From NCBI GenBank assembly GCA_037143795.1, contig JBAWXZ010000003.1, forward strand, positions 186,001-250,000: a stretch of DNA of 64,000 bases. Reading direction: 5' to 3'. The translations under genes and the position numbers were made by a program. The notes under the pieces are model-generated. The model was not told where the DNA came from. It saw only the letters and a program-made list of their open reading frames with translations, and searched no databases. This document shows, one piece after another, positions 7,703-16,853 of this stretch. The stretch is from Firm-13 sp037143795. Lineage in GTDB: Bacteria > Bacillota > Clostridia > Saccharofermentanales > Saccharofermentanaceae. Within the stretch, counting starts at the first letter, position 1; every line of letters starts with the position of its first letter.

Positions 7703-9816
7703 TGTTTTGCCTCCTCGCGTAATACCTTCATCGTATCTTCCGCCGAAAAAGGTATGTGGTTGAGATTAACTTCGAGTGCCTGTTCCATAGCTTCAAGATA
7801 TGCTGCGGGAGCACCGACAAGCGGTATTTCCCCGGCGCCTTTTGCGCCGTACGGTCCAAGGGGATATTTTTCAACATGCATGATTACATGCATTTCGGGC
7901 ACATCCATTGACGTCGGGATAATATAGTCGCTGAAACTGTTGTTGCGGATGCGTCCTTTACTGTCGGCATCTATCTGCTCAATCGATGCGTATCCGATTC
8001 CCTGCAGGAATCCGCCCTCCATCTGACCGACTACGATGTTCATGTCAATCGGTGTTCCGACATCAAACGAACCCCAGGCACCGAGGATATTGCTGAGTCC
8101 TGTAAACGTGTCGACTTCGACTTCGATCGCACTGACCGACCATGCATATGTGGGATAAGCGTCTCCCTGGAATTTATCCAGATAGAACGGTATGACGAAA
8201 TCGGGTTCTTTAAAGTGTTCTTCCACAATCTGGTCTTCGCCGTCCACCCAGCCGGCCAGAAGGTCAATGGATGCCCTCCTGAGAAGTTCACCGACGGTCA
8301 TCAGGGAGCGGGACGCTACCGTAGGTCCGGAATCCGGTACCCTGTCGGTGTCGGGATTATGGATGATGACCCGTTCCATAGGAATATTTAATTCCTGTGC
8401 GACGATTTTCGAAAAAGTGGTCTTCAGGCCCTGGCCGATATCTGTGTTTGAGGCGAGTATCTCGACGGTGCCGTCGGGATATTTATGCAGTTTGACAACT
8501 GCTTTTATGTGGTCGCGTTCCCCGGAACCGGTGAAACCCGCACCGTGAAAAACCATCGACATGCCGATTCCCCTGCGGTACCGTCCAGTCTGTGTCTGAT
8601 ACTTCTTTTTCTTTTCCCTGAAATTACATGCCCGGTCGACCTCTTCTATCATTTCCGGAATCGGTACAGGGAAGTGATATTTGCCGCTTGTTGATGTGGC
8701 ATCGCCCTGCCTGACGATATGTGCCTGCTTAAAGGCAAGTGCATCAATTTTCAGATCCTTTGCGATGTGATCCATCATCATCTCAACGGCAAAGAAAGTC
8801 TGGGGTGCCCCGAATCCGCGGAATGCGCCGCTGGGAACGGTATTGGTCTTTACCGCACGGCCGTGTACCTTAAGATTATCAACTTTGTAGATACCGCTCG
8901 CACAGATGATGCCGCGCTGCAGGACGACTGCAGACAGTGTCGTATATGCGCCGCCGTCAAACGTTACGTCAATATCCATTGCTGTGACACGGCCATCTTT
9001 GACGGCTACCTTGTATGTGCTGAGGGAAGGGTGGCGCTTGCTGGTGAATTCCATATCTTCGCGGCGGTCGAATATGACCCTGACGGGTTTGCCGGCCTTG
9101 TAAGCCGCAACGGCAACCTGACACGCAAGTATCGAAGGATATGCTTCCTTGCCGCCAAAACCGCCTCCGGTGGCATCCTGTTTGATCTGGACGCGGCTTG
9201 CCTCGAAGCCCATTGCCCTGGCGACTGCCCCGAAAATATAGTAGGGGCACTGCATGGAACCGTGAACGGTAATCCTGCCGTCGTGCGATTCGGCAATCAT
9301 TCCCTGGGGCTCGAGATACGCCTGTTCCTGGCGGCCGGTCCTGAACTGCTCCGTATATACTTTGTCTGCCTGTGCAAATGCACTTTCCACATCACCTTTT
9401 CCGTAATGGTAATCGAAAAATATTTCTGCCGCAGGATCGCGGACATCAAAGACAGGCGGCAGGTCCTCATATTCGACCCGGATTTCCGACAGAATGCGAT
9501 TGACCCCGGTCTCGTCGGGGCCTACCACCATGAGAATCGGATCGCCGATGTACTCTACAGTCTTATCGGCATACACAGGAGTATCGTCCATGACAATATG
9601 GACGAGGTTTTCGCCGGGGACATCATTCTTATCAACAATCAGATACCCTTCCGGTAAAGGAGGGATCCTGACATTCAGAATGCGTGCCCTGGCCCTGGCA
9701 GAGTGGAGAAGCCTGCCGAACAGCATGCCGTCCGTAGGGTAATCGCTGACATATTTTGCCTCGCCGTTCATTTTGCGGGGATGATCTTTTTTAGTAACCG
9801 ACTTGCTGATGCTCAT
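7699..9816 (-). CDS. xdhA: Xanthine dehydrogenase-type molybdenum-binding subunit
   Basis: 705 residues, the catalytic subunit of a molybdopterin hydroxylase. Visible family signatures are the a/b hammerhead N-terminus (KMNGEAKYVSDYP), GGGFGGKEAYPS and AFRGFGAPQ for cofactor binding, the DIGQG motif, and GAKGAGEIPLVGAP near the C-terminus with the conserved catalytic glutamate. The ATG is behind GGAGGG and overlaps the end of the mocA-like gene, which probably supplies matured cofactor. This is the second hydroxylase of the operon, alongside the fused xdhD-like enzyme, so the two may act on different positions of the purine ring. Confidence 0.9.
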   Translation of the reverse strand: MSISKSVTKKDHPRKMNGEAKYVSDYPTDGMLFGRLLHSARARARILNVRIPPLPEGYLIVDKNDVPGENLVHIVMDDTPVYADKTVEYIGDPILMVVGPDETGVNRILSEIRVEYEDLPPVFDVRDPAAEIFFDYHYGKGDVESAFAQADKVYTEQFRTGRQEQAYLEPQGMIAESHDGRITVHGSMQCPYYIFGAVARAMGFEASRVQIKQDATGGGFGGKEAYPSILACQVAVAAYKAGKPVRVIFDRREDMEFTSKRHPSLSTYKVAVKDGRVTAMDIDVTFDGGAYTTLSAVVLQRGIICASGIYKVDNLKVHGRAVKTNTVPSGAFRGFGAPQTFFAVEMMMDHIAKDLKIDALAFKQAHIVRQGDATSTSGKYHFPVPIPEMIEEVDRACNFREKKKKYQTQTGRYRRGIGMSMVFHGAGFTGSGERDHIKAVVKLHKYPDGTVEILASNTDIGQGLKTTFSKIVAQELNIPMERVIIHNPDTDRVPDSGPTVASRSLMTVGELLRRASIDLLAGWVDGEDQIVEEHFKEPDFVIPFYLDKFQGDAYPTYAWSVSAIEVEVDTFTGLSNILGAWGSFDVGTPIDMNIVVGQMEGGFLQGIGYASIEQIDADSKGRIRNNSFSDYIIPTSMDVPEMHVIMHVEKYPLGPYGAKGAGEIPLVGAPAAYLEAMEQALEVNLNHIPFSAEDTMKVLREEAKQ

Positions 9817-10478
9817 ATTGTACTCCCTCCATCTTGGTGTATCTGTCCTGGTACAGTATCATTTTCTTTCTTCCTGTTCTGCATATATTGAATAAGTTTG
9901 CTGTAATCTTCCATTGTATCGGCATCGATCCGGCATCCTGCATCCTCGACAGGAACGGATGCCATATCCTTATCATGAAGCCGCCAGATTGCCTGCAGTC
10001 CGCCTTCGCCTTCAAAGGCAAGGATATTTTCCGTGAACGCACGGGAAATCAGAGGGGGATGTTTGCGGTGCCCGTCGATTGTCGGGAAAACAACCAGGGC
10101 GTTTGTTTTCTGCATCACCGCACTGAGTGCGCAGAAGGTTTTTCTATCCACTGCGGGCATATCGCCCGGCAGCAGATAGAAAGCGTCACATTCAGGAAGA
10201 GACCGTATTCCGATTTTAACGGAAGCCAGCATATCCGTTTTGTCATAGTCTGTGTTGCAGGCCAGCTTCACCTGTGCGGCGGAGTAGCGGCTTTCTATAA
10301 GGGAAGCTACTTCATCCGCCCTGTAACCGAGTACTACGGTAACATCGGCGACACCGGCATCCAGCATGCTGTCGATACTGTGTTCAATCATCGTCTTGCC
10401 TTCGAGCGGCATCAGCGGCTTAAAGTCGCCCATACGGCTCGATAGACCTGCTGTCAGAATAAGTCCGCTTATTTTCAA
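9813..10478 (-). CDS. ygfJ: MocA-like molybdenum cofactor nucleotidyltransferase
   Basis: 221 residues from a TTG start behind AGAGGTG. The TTG is preferred because the in-frame residues upstream lie inside the xdhD-like gene and are not family-like. The N-terminus GLILTAGLSSRMGDFKPLM is the nucleotide-binding signature of MobA/MocA proteins, with LLPGDMPAVDR as the metal-binding Asp motif. MocA adds CMP to molybdopterin to form the dinucleotide cofactor of hydroxylases. E. coli YgfJ is the counterpart in the equivalent island. It sits between two molybdenum hydroxylase genes. A related domain is fused to a ModE-type DNA-binding domain at 13197-14123. Confidence 0.85.
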   Translation of the reverse strand: MKISGLILTAGLSSRMGDFKPLMPLEGKTMIEHSIDSMLDAGVADVTVVLGYRADEVASLIESRYSAAQVKLACNTDYDKTDMLASVKIGIRSLPECDAFYLLPGDMPAVDRKTFCALSAVMQKTNALVVFPTIDGHRKHPPLISRAFTENILAFEGEGGLQAIWRLHDKDMASVPVEDAGCRIDADTMEDYSKLIQYMQNRKKENDTVPGQIHQDGGSTI

Positions 10479-10497
10479 TTTGCACCTCTGCCTGTAA

Positions 10498-13065
10498 TTA
10501 TTTTGCAGGCTTTTTATAGTAAGTGTCCTGGAGGGGCAGCGAGTTTCTGAACTTGCCGTCCAGTCTGTAATAGGCGTGTGCACAGGCGGGTGCTGTCGGG
10601 ATCAGGCACAGCTCGCCGACTCCCTTTGCACCGTTGGCATAGGGGATCTGTTCTCCGGGCGCCTTTACGAGCCGGACTTCAATATCGGGGACATCCGTCG
10701 CGCGCATCAGGCCCAAAGTGCCGAATCTGGCCAGCGGGTATCCGTCTTTTACCGGGAAATCCTCGGTGAGTGCAAAGCCAAGACCCATTGCGACTCCGCC
10801 TTCGATCTGGCCTTCGACTGCCTGGATATTCGCAGGCGTTCCGACATCATAGGCGGCAACGACTTTTTGCAGCCTGCCTTTTTCGTCAAGGATGACAACC
10901 TGTGCTGCGTAACTGTAACTTACGTGGCTGACAGGGAATTCCTTATTACTGCCCATCGGATCCGTAACGGCGGAAAATTCGCCGTAGAATTCCTGTCCCT
11001 CTATGTCTGCAAGTGTTTTGCCCGCTTTCAGCTCGACGTTTAATTTTTCCGCTGCGCGCCTTGTGGCTTCCCCTGTCATTACTGTCTGGCGGGAAGCTGT
11101 GGATGTGCCGCTGTTTGGCGTACGTACTGTGTCCGGTCTTTCGACAAACGTCAGGGCGGGGTCGAGTCCTGTCTCTTCACAGAGCATGTGCGTACACATC
11201 GTTGCTATGCCCTGGCCCATGCAGGATGCTGATGTACGGATATGGACAATGCCGTTTTCGATCGAAAGAAGGCATTTACCGATGTCTTTGAGGCCCACTC
11301 CGGTGCCGCTGTTCTTGAATGCGCAGGCGATGCCGGCATAAGGACTGCTTTCGTACACATCCCGCACCGATTCGAGACATTCCGCCATGGCGCAGTCGGT
11401 ACCTGCAATCTGGCCGTTCGGCAGGATCTGCCCGGGCCGAATCGCGTTTTTGTAACGCATTTCCCAAGGTGAGATTCCAGCCATTCCGGCCAGCAGACTG
11501 ATGTTGTTTTCTGTGGCAAAACAGCTCTGCGTCACGCCGAATCCCCGGAATGCCCCGGCGACAACGTTGTTGGTATAGACTGAGATGCCGAGGATGTCAA
11601 TGTTCTGATAATTGTACGGCCCGGCCGCATGTGTGCAGGCGCGCTGCAGGACAGGACCGCCGAGGGACGCGTATGCGCCGGTGTCGGCGATAAGGATCGC
11701 TTTCATCGCAGTGAGAATGCCGTTTTCATCACAGGCAGTGGTAAATTCCATTTCCATTGCGTGGCGCTTGGTATGGTAATTCAGGCTCTCCTGCCGGGAG
11801 AACTTGACCTTGACCGGCTTTTTGGTGTACCAGGCCATAAGGGCTGCATGATGCTGGACACTCATGTCTTCTTTGCCGCCGAAACCGCCGCCGACGAGTT
11901 TGGACTGGCAGTGTACCTTTTCGACAGGAATGCCGAGCATATGGGAAATCTCGTGCTGTTCATCATAAACAGACTGTGATCCGGTGTACAGTAATAAACC
12001 GTCATCCCCGTCGGGCATGGCAATCGCACATTCGGGTTCCATGAAAGCATGGTCCGTAAACGGAGTCTTGTATTTGCGGGTTACTACATATTTGGAATTT
12101 TTGATGGCAAGATCGGCATTACCCCTTTTTAATACTTCTTTGCGCATAATGTTGCCGGAGGAATGTACGAGAGGGGCATCCGCCTTAAGTGCATCAAGTG
12201 GGTTGGTCACAGGCTTCAGTTCGGTATAGTCAACCTCAACGAGGTTTACGATATCATCGAGTGTTTCTTTCCTGGCGGAAGCAACAAGGGCGAGCGCATC
12301 GCCTATGTAGCGTGTCGTTCCGCCAACGGGAATCATAACGTCCCAATCCATAACAAGATGTCCGATCTTATTGTTGGGAACATCTTCGGAGGTCAGGATC
12401 CGGATACAGTCAGGATGGGCGAGTGCTTTATCAAGGTTGATGGAATTTACGACCGCACGCGGGTACTTGCTTCTGACGGCCTTGGCAAAAATCATGCCTT
12501 CGACCACAACATCATCTGTAAAGTCCCCGGTTCCGAGAATTTTCTCCTGTGCATCGACACGCTTAAAGCGCGTGTTCATTTTTGCCTCGGTCTCGCGGGC
12601 GGGAACAGGCAGGTTTTCGCGGAAGAGCCTGGCTGCATCGAGTATGGCTTCTTCTATTTTTTTATAACCGGTACAGCGGCATATATTGCCTTTGATCGAT
12701 TGTTTGACTTCATCAAGGGTAGGATTCAAGTTGGCGTCGAGAAGACTCTTTGCGGAGATGACCATGCCAGGGATGCAGTATCCGCACTGTACGGCGCCGG
12801 CCTCGGCAAAGCAGTGGACATAGACTTCCTTTTCACGGTCAGTCAGTCCCTCCACGGTAATTATAGACTTGCCTGCAAGAGAACTTATTTTGGGTATACA
12901 TGCCTTTACCTTCAGTCCGTCGATCAGTACGGTGCAGGTTCCGCACGCACCTTCGCTGCATCCGTCCTTGACTGATGTTATTCGAAGGTCATCGCGTAAA
13001 AACGCGAGTAACTTTTTGTCTGTCTGAGCTGTTGCTTCTTTTCCATTAACCTGTAGGACAAACAT
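10498..13065 (-). CDS. xdhD: XdhD-like fused [2Fe-2S]/molybdenum hydroxylase
   Basis: 855 residues from the ATG behind GGGAGG; an in-frame extension upstream is rejected for lack of a ribosome binding site. The N-terminal 170 residues carry both [2Fe-2S] motifs (DGCSEGACGTCTVLIDG, CGYCIPGMV, GNICRCTGY). The rest is the molybdopterin subunit (GGGFGGKEDMS, AFRGFGVTQS, GAKGVGELCLIPTAPA with the catalytic Glu). The fusion without an FAD domain is the architecture of E. coli XdhD, implicated in anaerobic purine/urate metabolism. Electrons would have to leave through a separate partner such as YgfK or the xdhB product. The 131 bp upstream holds an inverted repeat. Confidence 0.87.
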   Translation of the reverse strand: MFVLQVNGKEATAQTDKKLLAFLRDDLRITSVKDGCSEGACGTCTVLIDGLKVKACIPKISSLAGKSIITVEGLTDREKEVYVHCFAEAGAVQCGYCIPGMVISAKSLLDANLNPTLDEVKQSIKGNICRCTGYKKIEEAILDAARLFRENLPVPARETEAKMNTRFKRVDAQEKILGTGDFTDDVVVEGMIFAKAVRSKYPRAVVNSINLDKALAHPDCIRILTSEDVPNNKIGHLVMDWDVMIPVGGTTRYIGDALALVASARKETLDDIVNLVEVDYTELKPVTNPLDALKADAPLVHSSGNIMRKEVLKRGNADLAIKNSKYVVTRKYKTPFTDHAFMEPECAIAMPDGDDGLLLYTGSQSVYDEQHEISHMLGIPVEKVHCQSKLVGGGFGGKEDMSVQHHAALMAWYTKKPVKVKFSRQESLNYHTKRHAMEMEFTTACDENGILTAMKAILIADTGAYASLGGPVLQRACTHAAGPYNYQNIDILGISVYTNNVVAGAFRGFGVTQSCFATENNISLLAGMAGISPWEMRYKNAIRPGQILPNGQIAGTDCAMAECLESVRDVYESSPYAGIACAFKNSGTGVGLKDIGKCLLSIENGIVHIRTSASCMGQGIATMCTHMLCEETGLDPALTFVERPDTVRTPNSGTSTASRQTVMTGEATRRAAEKLNVELKAGKTLADIEGQEFYGEFSAVTDPMGSNKEFPVSHVSYSYAAQVVILDEKGRLQKVVAAYDVGTPANIQAVEGQIEGGVAMGLGFALTEDFPVKDGYPLARFGTLGLMRATDVPDIEVRLVKAPGEQIPYANGAKGVGELCLIPTAPACAHAYYRLDGKFRNSLPLQDTYYKKPAK

Positions 13066-13082
13066 ACATATGCCTCCCTTAT

Positions 13083-13108
13083 TATAATGAATCGATAATT
13101 TCATTATA
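13083..13108 (-). promoter_or_regulatory. Inverted repeat upstream of the xdhD-like gene (candidate ModE-type site)
   Basis: TATAATGAA and TTCATTATA are perfect 9-bp arms around 8 bp, 18 bp before the xdhD-like start codon. The TATAA/TTATA spacing recalls ModE operators, and the gene just upstream in the operon encodes a ModE-type DNA-binding domain. It could also be a weak RNA hairpin. Confidence 0.4.
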
Positions 13109-13196
13109 GGAACCGGGCCATCGATATGCAAATTCTTTCCCAAAAGAACTAGAAAAACAGACACGGATATGCGGAAAAGAGCAGGTAATGTTTGGC

Positions 13197-14123
13197 TTAG
13201 AGGATATTCGTATCACGGAAGATCCTGGTGAATTCATTTTGCGAATACCTGAATACATTATCCTCGAATTCCTGGAATGCTTTTAACAGCAGGAAGCCCT
13301 TTTCGTTGAGTTCCGTTCTGCCGCCATGACTGCCGCCCTGGCGCCTTTCAATGATCGGATAACCGAGTTCCGCCTCGAGTGTATTGAGCATATCCCATGC
13401 CTTGGCATACGAAAGTGCCATCTGGCCGCATGCTGTGCGGACGGAATGAGTGTCTGCGATCAATAGAAGGAGAAGCTTAACTCGCCCGTTGAAAAATAGT
13501 GTTTCCTTCTCGATGCTTATGCGCATAAACGGATGAAGGATTGCCCGGTTGTGTGAATCAAGGTATGCATTGAGGCGTTCCGGATTCCAGACGCTGCTGA
13601 TAACGCCCTCATCTTCGACCTCGACCCATTTTCTTCTGTGTTCCATCGACGCTACCGCGCCGCGCAAGCCATTTTCCCCGCTGTAGGCAAGGATTGCAGG
13701 GATTACGGAAGAAGATATAAGGACCGGATGCCCGCCTGCCTGCCTGTATGAGGGCGTGACAATCTCAGAATCCGTATTAATCAATAGTTTCAGGGTATCC
13801 GGTGTGAACATCGGGACATTCACAGGGGCGAAAGCTACCCGCCCGCACTTGTCCTGGAGATAGGAAAGGCCGATTTTGACTGACTCGAACAGCGAAGGCG
13901 CTTCATTGTTGGCATTCTGCAGGAATATTACGCCGTAATCCGACAGCTGGGATTTGACCTCATCCTCAGCAGCTCCGGTTACGATGACGATCGGGAAAAT
14001 GCCCGCCTGCTGGAACGTCAGCACGATGCGTTTGACGATCGGTATGTGGCCGATCTGCAGCATCGGGTAGGCATCTTTTTTGCTGGCAGCTGCGATTATC
14101 CCGCCAACCTTGCTGATTTTCAT
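13197..14123 (-). CDS. Fusion of MocA-like nucleotidyltransferase and ModE-type winged-helix domain
   Basis: 308 residues in two parts. Residues 1 to about 190 resemble a MobA/MocA nucleotidyltransferase with weakened motifs: GGIIAAASKKDAYPMLQIG instead of the usual AGGxSxRMG, and FAPVNVPMF in place of the LxGDxP motif. That suggests catalysis is altered or lost. Residues 200-308 (FFNGRVKLLLLLIADTHS, SYAKAWDMLNTLEAELG, ERRQGGSHGGRTELNEKG) match the DNA-binding domain of the molybdate regulator ModE. The protein may sense cofactor or nucleotide state and regulate the hydroxylase genes. It lies between guaD and the xdhD-like gene. Confidence 0.8.
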   Translation of the reverse strand: MKISKVGGIIAAASKKDAYPMLQIGHIPIVKRIVLTFQQAGIFPIVIVTGAAEDEVKSQLSDYGVIFLQNANNEAPSLFESVKIGLSYLQDKCGRVAFAPVNVPMFTPDTLKLLINTDSEIVTPSYRQAGGHPVLISSSVIPAILAYSGENGLRGAVASMEHRRKWVEVEDEGVISSVWNPERLNAYLDSHNRAILHPFMRISIEKETLFFNGRVKLLLLLIADTHSVRTACGQMALSYAKAWDMLNTLEAELGYPIIERRQGGSHGGRTELNEKGFLLLKAFQEFEDNVFRYSQNEFTRIFRDTNIL

Positions 14124-14144
14124 ACGCGGTTAAATCCTTTCCGC

Positions 14145-15428
14145 TTATTTCACACGGTATCCGGCAACATATTTTTCTTTGACGTTTCTATCATCAGAGA
14201 GAAAAATCAGGCGCTCAAGCCGCTCGAGAGGCGTAAGCTCCGAGGGAGAAGGGAGGTTTGTATCATCGAGTACAACCGCATCAAAATCATATCCTTTTTC
14301 AAATGTACCGACATTTCCGAAAAATCTGCCGCCGCCTTTTGTCGCAAGATAAAATACTTCAGGGATAGTAAGCGGTTTGTATGCATCATCCATAAGTTTC
14401 CAGCGAAGGTTCGATACCGCAACTGCGTCTGCCATCACGCGGAACATCGACAGGGAGTATCCTCCGGCTACATCCGTACCAAGGCCGACGGCAAGATCCA
14501 TGTCGAGAAACTGGCGGACGGGGGCAGCTCCGGATGCAAGGTTGGTGTTGGACTGCGGGCAGTGGGCGATAAAAGTACCGCGCTCCCTGATTAATTCCAA
14601 TTCGTCCGGGCTCAGGTGGACACAGTGCGCCATAATGCTTGCCTGCTCATTTCCCAGCAGGGAAAACCGGTCGTACGATTCGGCATAATTATTTGTGTCA
14701 GGGCATAGTTCCCGTACCCAGGCAATTTCCGCATCATTTTCCGACAGATGTGACTGCACCGGGAGGCTTTCCAGCACGGATAACTCGCCGAGCTCGCGCA
14801 TCAGTGAATCGGAACAGGCGGGAGTATAACGAGGGGTCAGTATGGGGGCAATGTTCCTGTATTTTCCCGCAGTATTTTCGAGCCAGCGCTTCGTTTCCGC
14901 CATGGACTTTTCTGCGCTTTCTTCACAGAGAAAAGAAGGGCAGTTGCGGTCCATGTTCACTTTTCCGACCATGGCCCGGATACCTGTACGCTCAAGTATA
15001 TCCATTAAAAGTATCGTTGCATCTACGTGTATGGTTGCGAAAACACAGGCCCGTGTTGTGGCACCGGCCAGAAGATCGTCCGCAAATATCTGATAAGCTT
15101 TTTGGGCATACGCAGGATCGGCGTATTTCGCTTCTTCCGGGAAAGCATATGTCTGCAGCCAGTCAAGAAGTTCCCGGTCCATTCCAAGACCACGGAAAGC
15201 ATACTGCGGTGCATGGACGTGCAGATCAACCAGCCCGGGAATGACTAAACAGTCTCCTTTATCTTCCACGGGAATTTCCGAATAGGCGGAAGGAAGGGTC
15301 TGGAAAACACCCTCGACTTTGCCGTCGATGCATAGCAGGTAATGATTTTCGGCAGAAATGATAGTGTCCTTATCCCTGCAATACAGAATGTTTCCTTTTA
15401 ACGCGAAAACGTTTGGTTTTATGCTCAT
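14145..15428 (-). CDS. guaD: Guanine deaminase
   Basis: 427 residues from the ATG behind AAGGGTG; 27 further in-frame residues upstream overlap carbamate kinase and are rejected. An amidohydrolase-fold enzyme converting guanine to xanthine and ammonia. Zinc-site motifs are visible: GLVDLHVHAPQYAFRGLG near residue 65, PVQSHLSEN, HCVHLSPDE, HCPQSNTNLASG and LGTDVAGGYS. The first and last of these are characteristic of guanine deaminases rather than SsnA. In the operon it would feed guanine into the xanthine/urate branch. Confidence 0.9.
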   Translation of the reverse strand: MSIKPNVFALKGNILYCRDKDTIISAENHYLLCIDGKVEGVFQTLPSAYSEIPVEDKGDCLVIPGLVDLHVHAPQYAFRGLGMDRELLDWLQTYAFPEEAKYADPAYAQKAYQIFADDLLAGATTRACVFATIHVDATILLMDILERTGIRAMVGKVNMDRNCPSFLCEESAEKSMAETKRWLENTAGKYRNIAPILTPRYTPACSDSLMRELGELSVLESLPVQSHLSENDAEIAWVRELCPDTNNYAESYDRFSLLGNEQASIMAHCVHLSPDELELIRERGTFIAHCPQSNTNLASGAAPVRQFLDMDLAVGLGTDVAGGYSLSMFRVMADAVAVSNLRWKLMDDAYKPLTIPEVFYLATKGGGRFFGNVGTFEKGYDFDAVVLDDTNLPSPSELTPLERLERLIFLSDDRNVKEKYVAGYRVK

Positions 15429-15444
15429 AGCAACACCCTTCTTT

Positions 15445-16398
15445 TTACTGGTTAGTCTGATGGATTTTGGTTCCTGTATTTCCTTTGATACCGTCCCTGG
15501 CTTTTTCAAGAAGGGTAATCAAAGCAATGCGCCCGTCTTTCGAAGATGCAAACCGGACGGCCGCCTGAACCTTGGGCAGCATGGAACCGGGGGCAAACTG
15601 ACCTTCTTCCATATACTGCTTTGCCTGCGCTGTCGAAATATCACTCAGCCACTCCTGATCCGGTTTTCCAAAATGAATCGCGACCTTTTCCACTGCAGTC
15701 AGGATGATCAGATAATCCGCATCCAGCTGCTCGGCAAGAAGACAGCTTGCAAAATCCTTGTCGATAACGGCACTGGCACCTTTAAGATGGTTGCCCTGGA
15801 GCGTAACCGGGATTCCGCCGCCGCCGCATGCAATTACCAGTTGCCCGGAATCAAAAAGCGAACGTATCGCGCCGATTTCGATGATTTCGACAGGCATCGG
15901 GGAGGCGACGACACGGCGGTAGCCTCTTCCGGCGTCTTCTTTCATGACATACCCATATTTACTTTCAGCCTCAGCTGCGTGCTCGGCATTCATGAAGTGG
16001 CCGATCGGTTTGGATGGATTCCGGAACGCGGGATCATCTTCATCCACGCGTATCTGCGTAATTACGGTAGTAACAGGGATATTATGCATCTCCCTGTTGT
16101 ACAGTTCCTCGCGAAGCGCGTTCTGCAAATCGTATCCGATATATGCCTGGCTCATGGCAACACAAACAGACAGGGGGGTATTGGGCTGGCTTGGCTCTTC
16201 CCTTGAAAGGGCGGCCATCGCGTTGCTTATCATACCGACCTGCGGTCCGTTTCCGTGTGTGACGACTACGTCACAGCCTTCTTCAATCAAATCAACTATT
16301 GCTTTGGCTGTGCTCTGTACGGCGGACATCTGCTCAGGAAGTGTATTGCCAAGGGCATTGCCGCCTAAAGCGATGACAATCCGTTTCTTCTTGTCCAT
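15445..16398 (-). CDS. arcC: Carbamate kinase (ArcC/YqeA type)
   Basis: 317 residues from the ATG behind GGAGG. The amino acid kinase fold is shown by IALGGNALG at the N-terminus, THGNGPQVGMI, ACGGGGIPV and KDFASCLLAEQLDAD. The enzyme makes ATP from carbamoyl phosphate and ADP, releasing ammonia and CO2. Next to the YgeW carbamoyltransferase and diaminopropionate ammonia-lyase this is the energy-conserving end of the pathway, equivalent to yqeA in E. coli. Its end is 16 bp before guaD. Confidence 0.93.
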   Translation of the reverse strand: MDKKKRIVIALGGNALGNTLPEQMSAVQSTAKAIVDLIEEGCDVVVTHGNGPQVGMISNAMAALSREEPSQPNTPLSVCVAMSQAYIGYDLQNALREELYNREMHNIPVTTVITQIRVDEDDPAFRNPSKPIGHFMNAEHAAEAESKYGYVMKEDAGRGYRRVVASPMPVEIIEIGAIRSLFDSGQLVIACGGGGIPVTLQGNHLKGASAVIDKDFASCLLAEQLDADYLIILTAVEKVAIHFGKPDQEWLSDISTAQAKQYMEEGQFAPGSMLPKVQAAVRFASSKDGRIALITLLEKARDGIKGNTGTKIHQTNQ

Positions 16399-16419
16399 AT
16401 GAATTTCCTCCATCACCGG

Positions 16420-16797
16420 TTACTTGAAGGCGACGATAGCTTCTACTTCACAGAGGACTTTTTTGGGAAGCTCCTTGACGGCAACACAGGAGCGGGCAGG
16501 GTTTCCAATGAAATATTTGCCGTAAACCAGGTTGAAAGCGGCAAAATCTTTCATGTCCGCCAGATAGCATGTTGTTTTGATTACATGTAAAAACGATGTG
16601 TTCTGGTCTTTCAGAATCGCTTCCATATTCTTCATTACCTGTTCAGCCTGTTCCTCGATGGTAGATCCGACAATTTCCCCTGTGGCGGGATCGAGCGGTA
16701 TCTGACCGGACGTATAAAGGATATTGTCAAAAACGACTGCCTGGGAATAAGGGCCTATGGCAGCAGGGGCTTTGGGCGTACTTACATATTTCAGCAT
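16420..16797 (-). CDS. ridA: RidA family reactive enamine/imine deaminase
   Basis: 125 residues, the normal family length. Motifs: GPYSQAV, YTSGQIPLDPATGE and the conserved arginine in NPARSCVAVKELPK, followed by CEVEAIVAF. RidA hydrolyses 2-aminoacrylate and related imines made by PLP enzymes. Diaminopropionate ammonia-lyase, encoded three genes upstream, passes through just such an aminoacrylate intermediate, so the pairing makes chemical sense. It lies 21 bp before the carbamate kinase gene. Confidence 0.93.
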   Translation of the reverse strand: MLKYVSTPKAPAAIGPYSQAVVFDNILYTSGQIPLDPATGEIVGSTIEEQAEQVMKNMEAILKDQNTSFLHVIKTTCYLADMKDFAAFNLVYGKYFIGNPARSCVAVKELPKKVLCEVEAIVAFK

Positions 16798-16853
16798 ATT
16801 TTTATCCTCCCGGGTGACTGCGTTGCGTTGGCTTCTATTTATATATTAAGTGA

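Noticed and set aside
8719..9657. 312-residue plus-strand reading frame
   Set aside because: Antisense to the molybdenum subunit gene and composed of non-family sequence.
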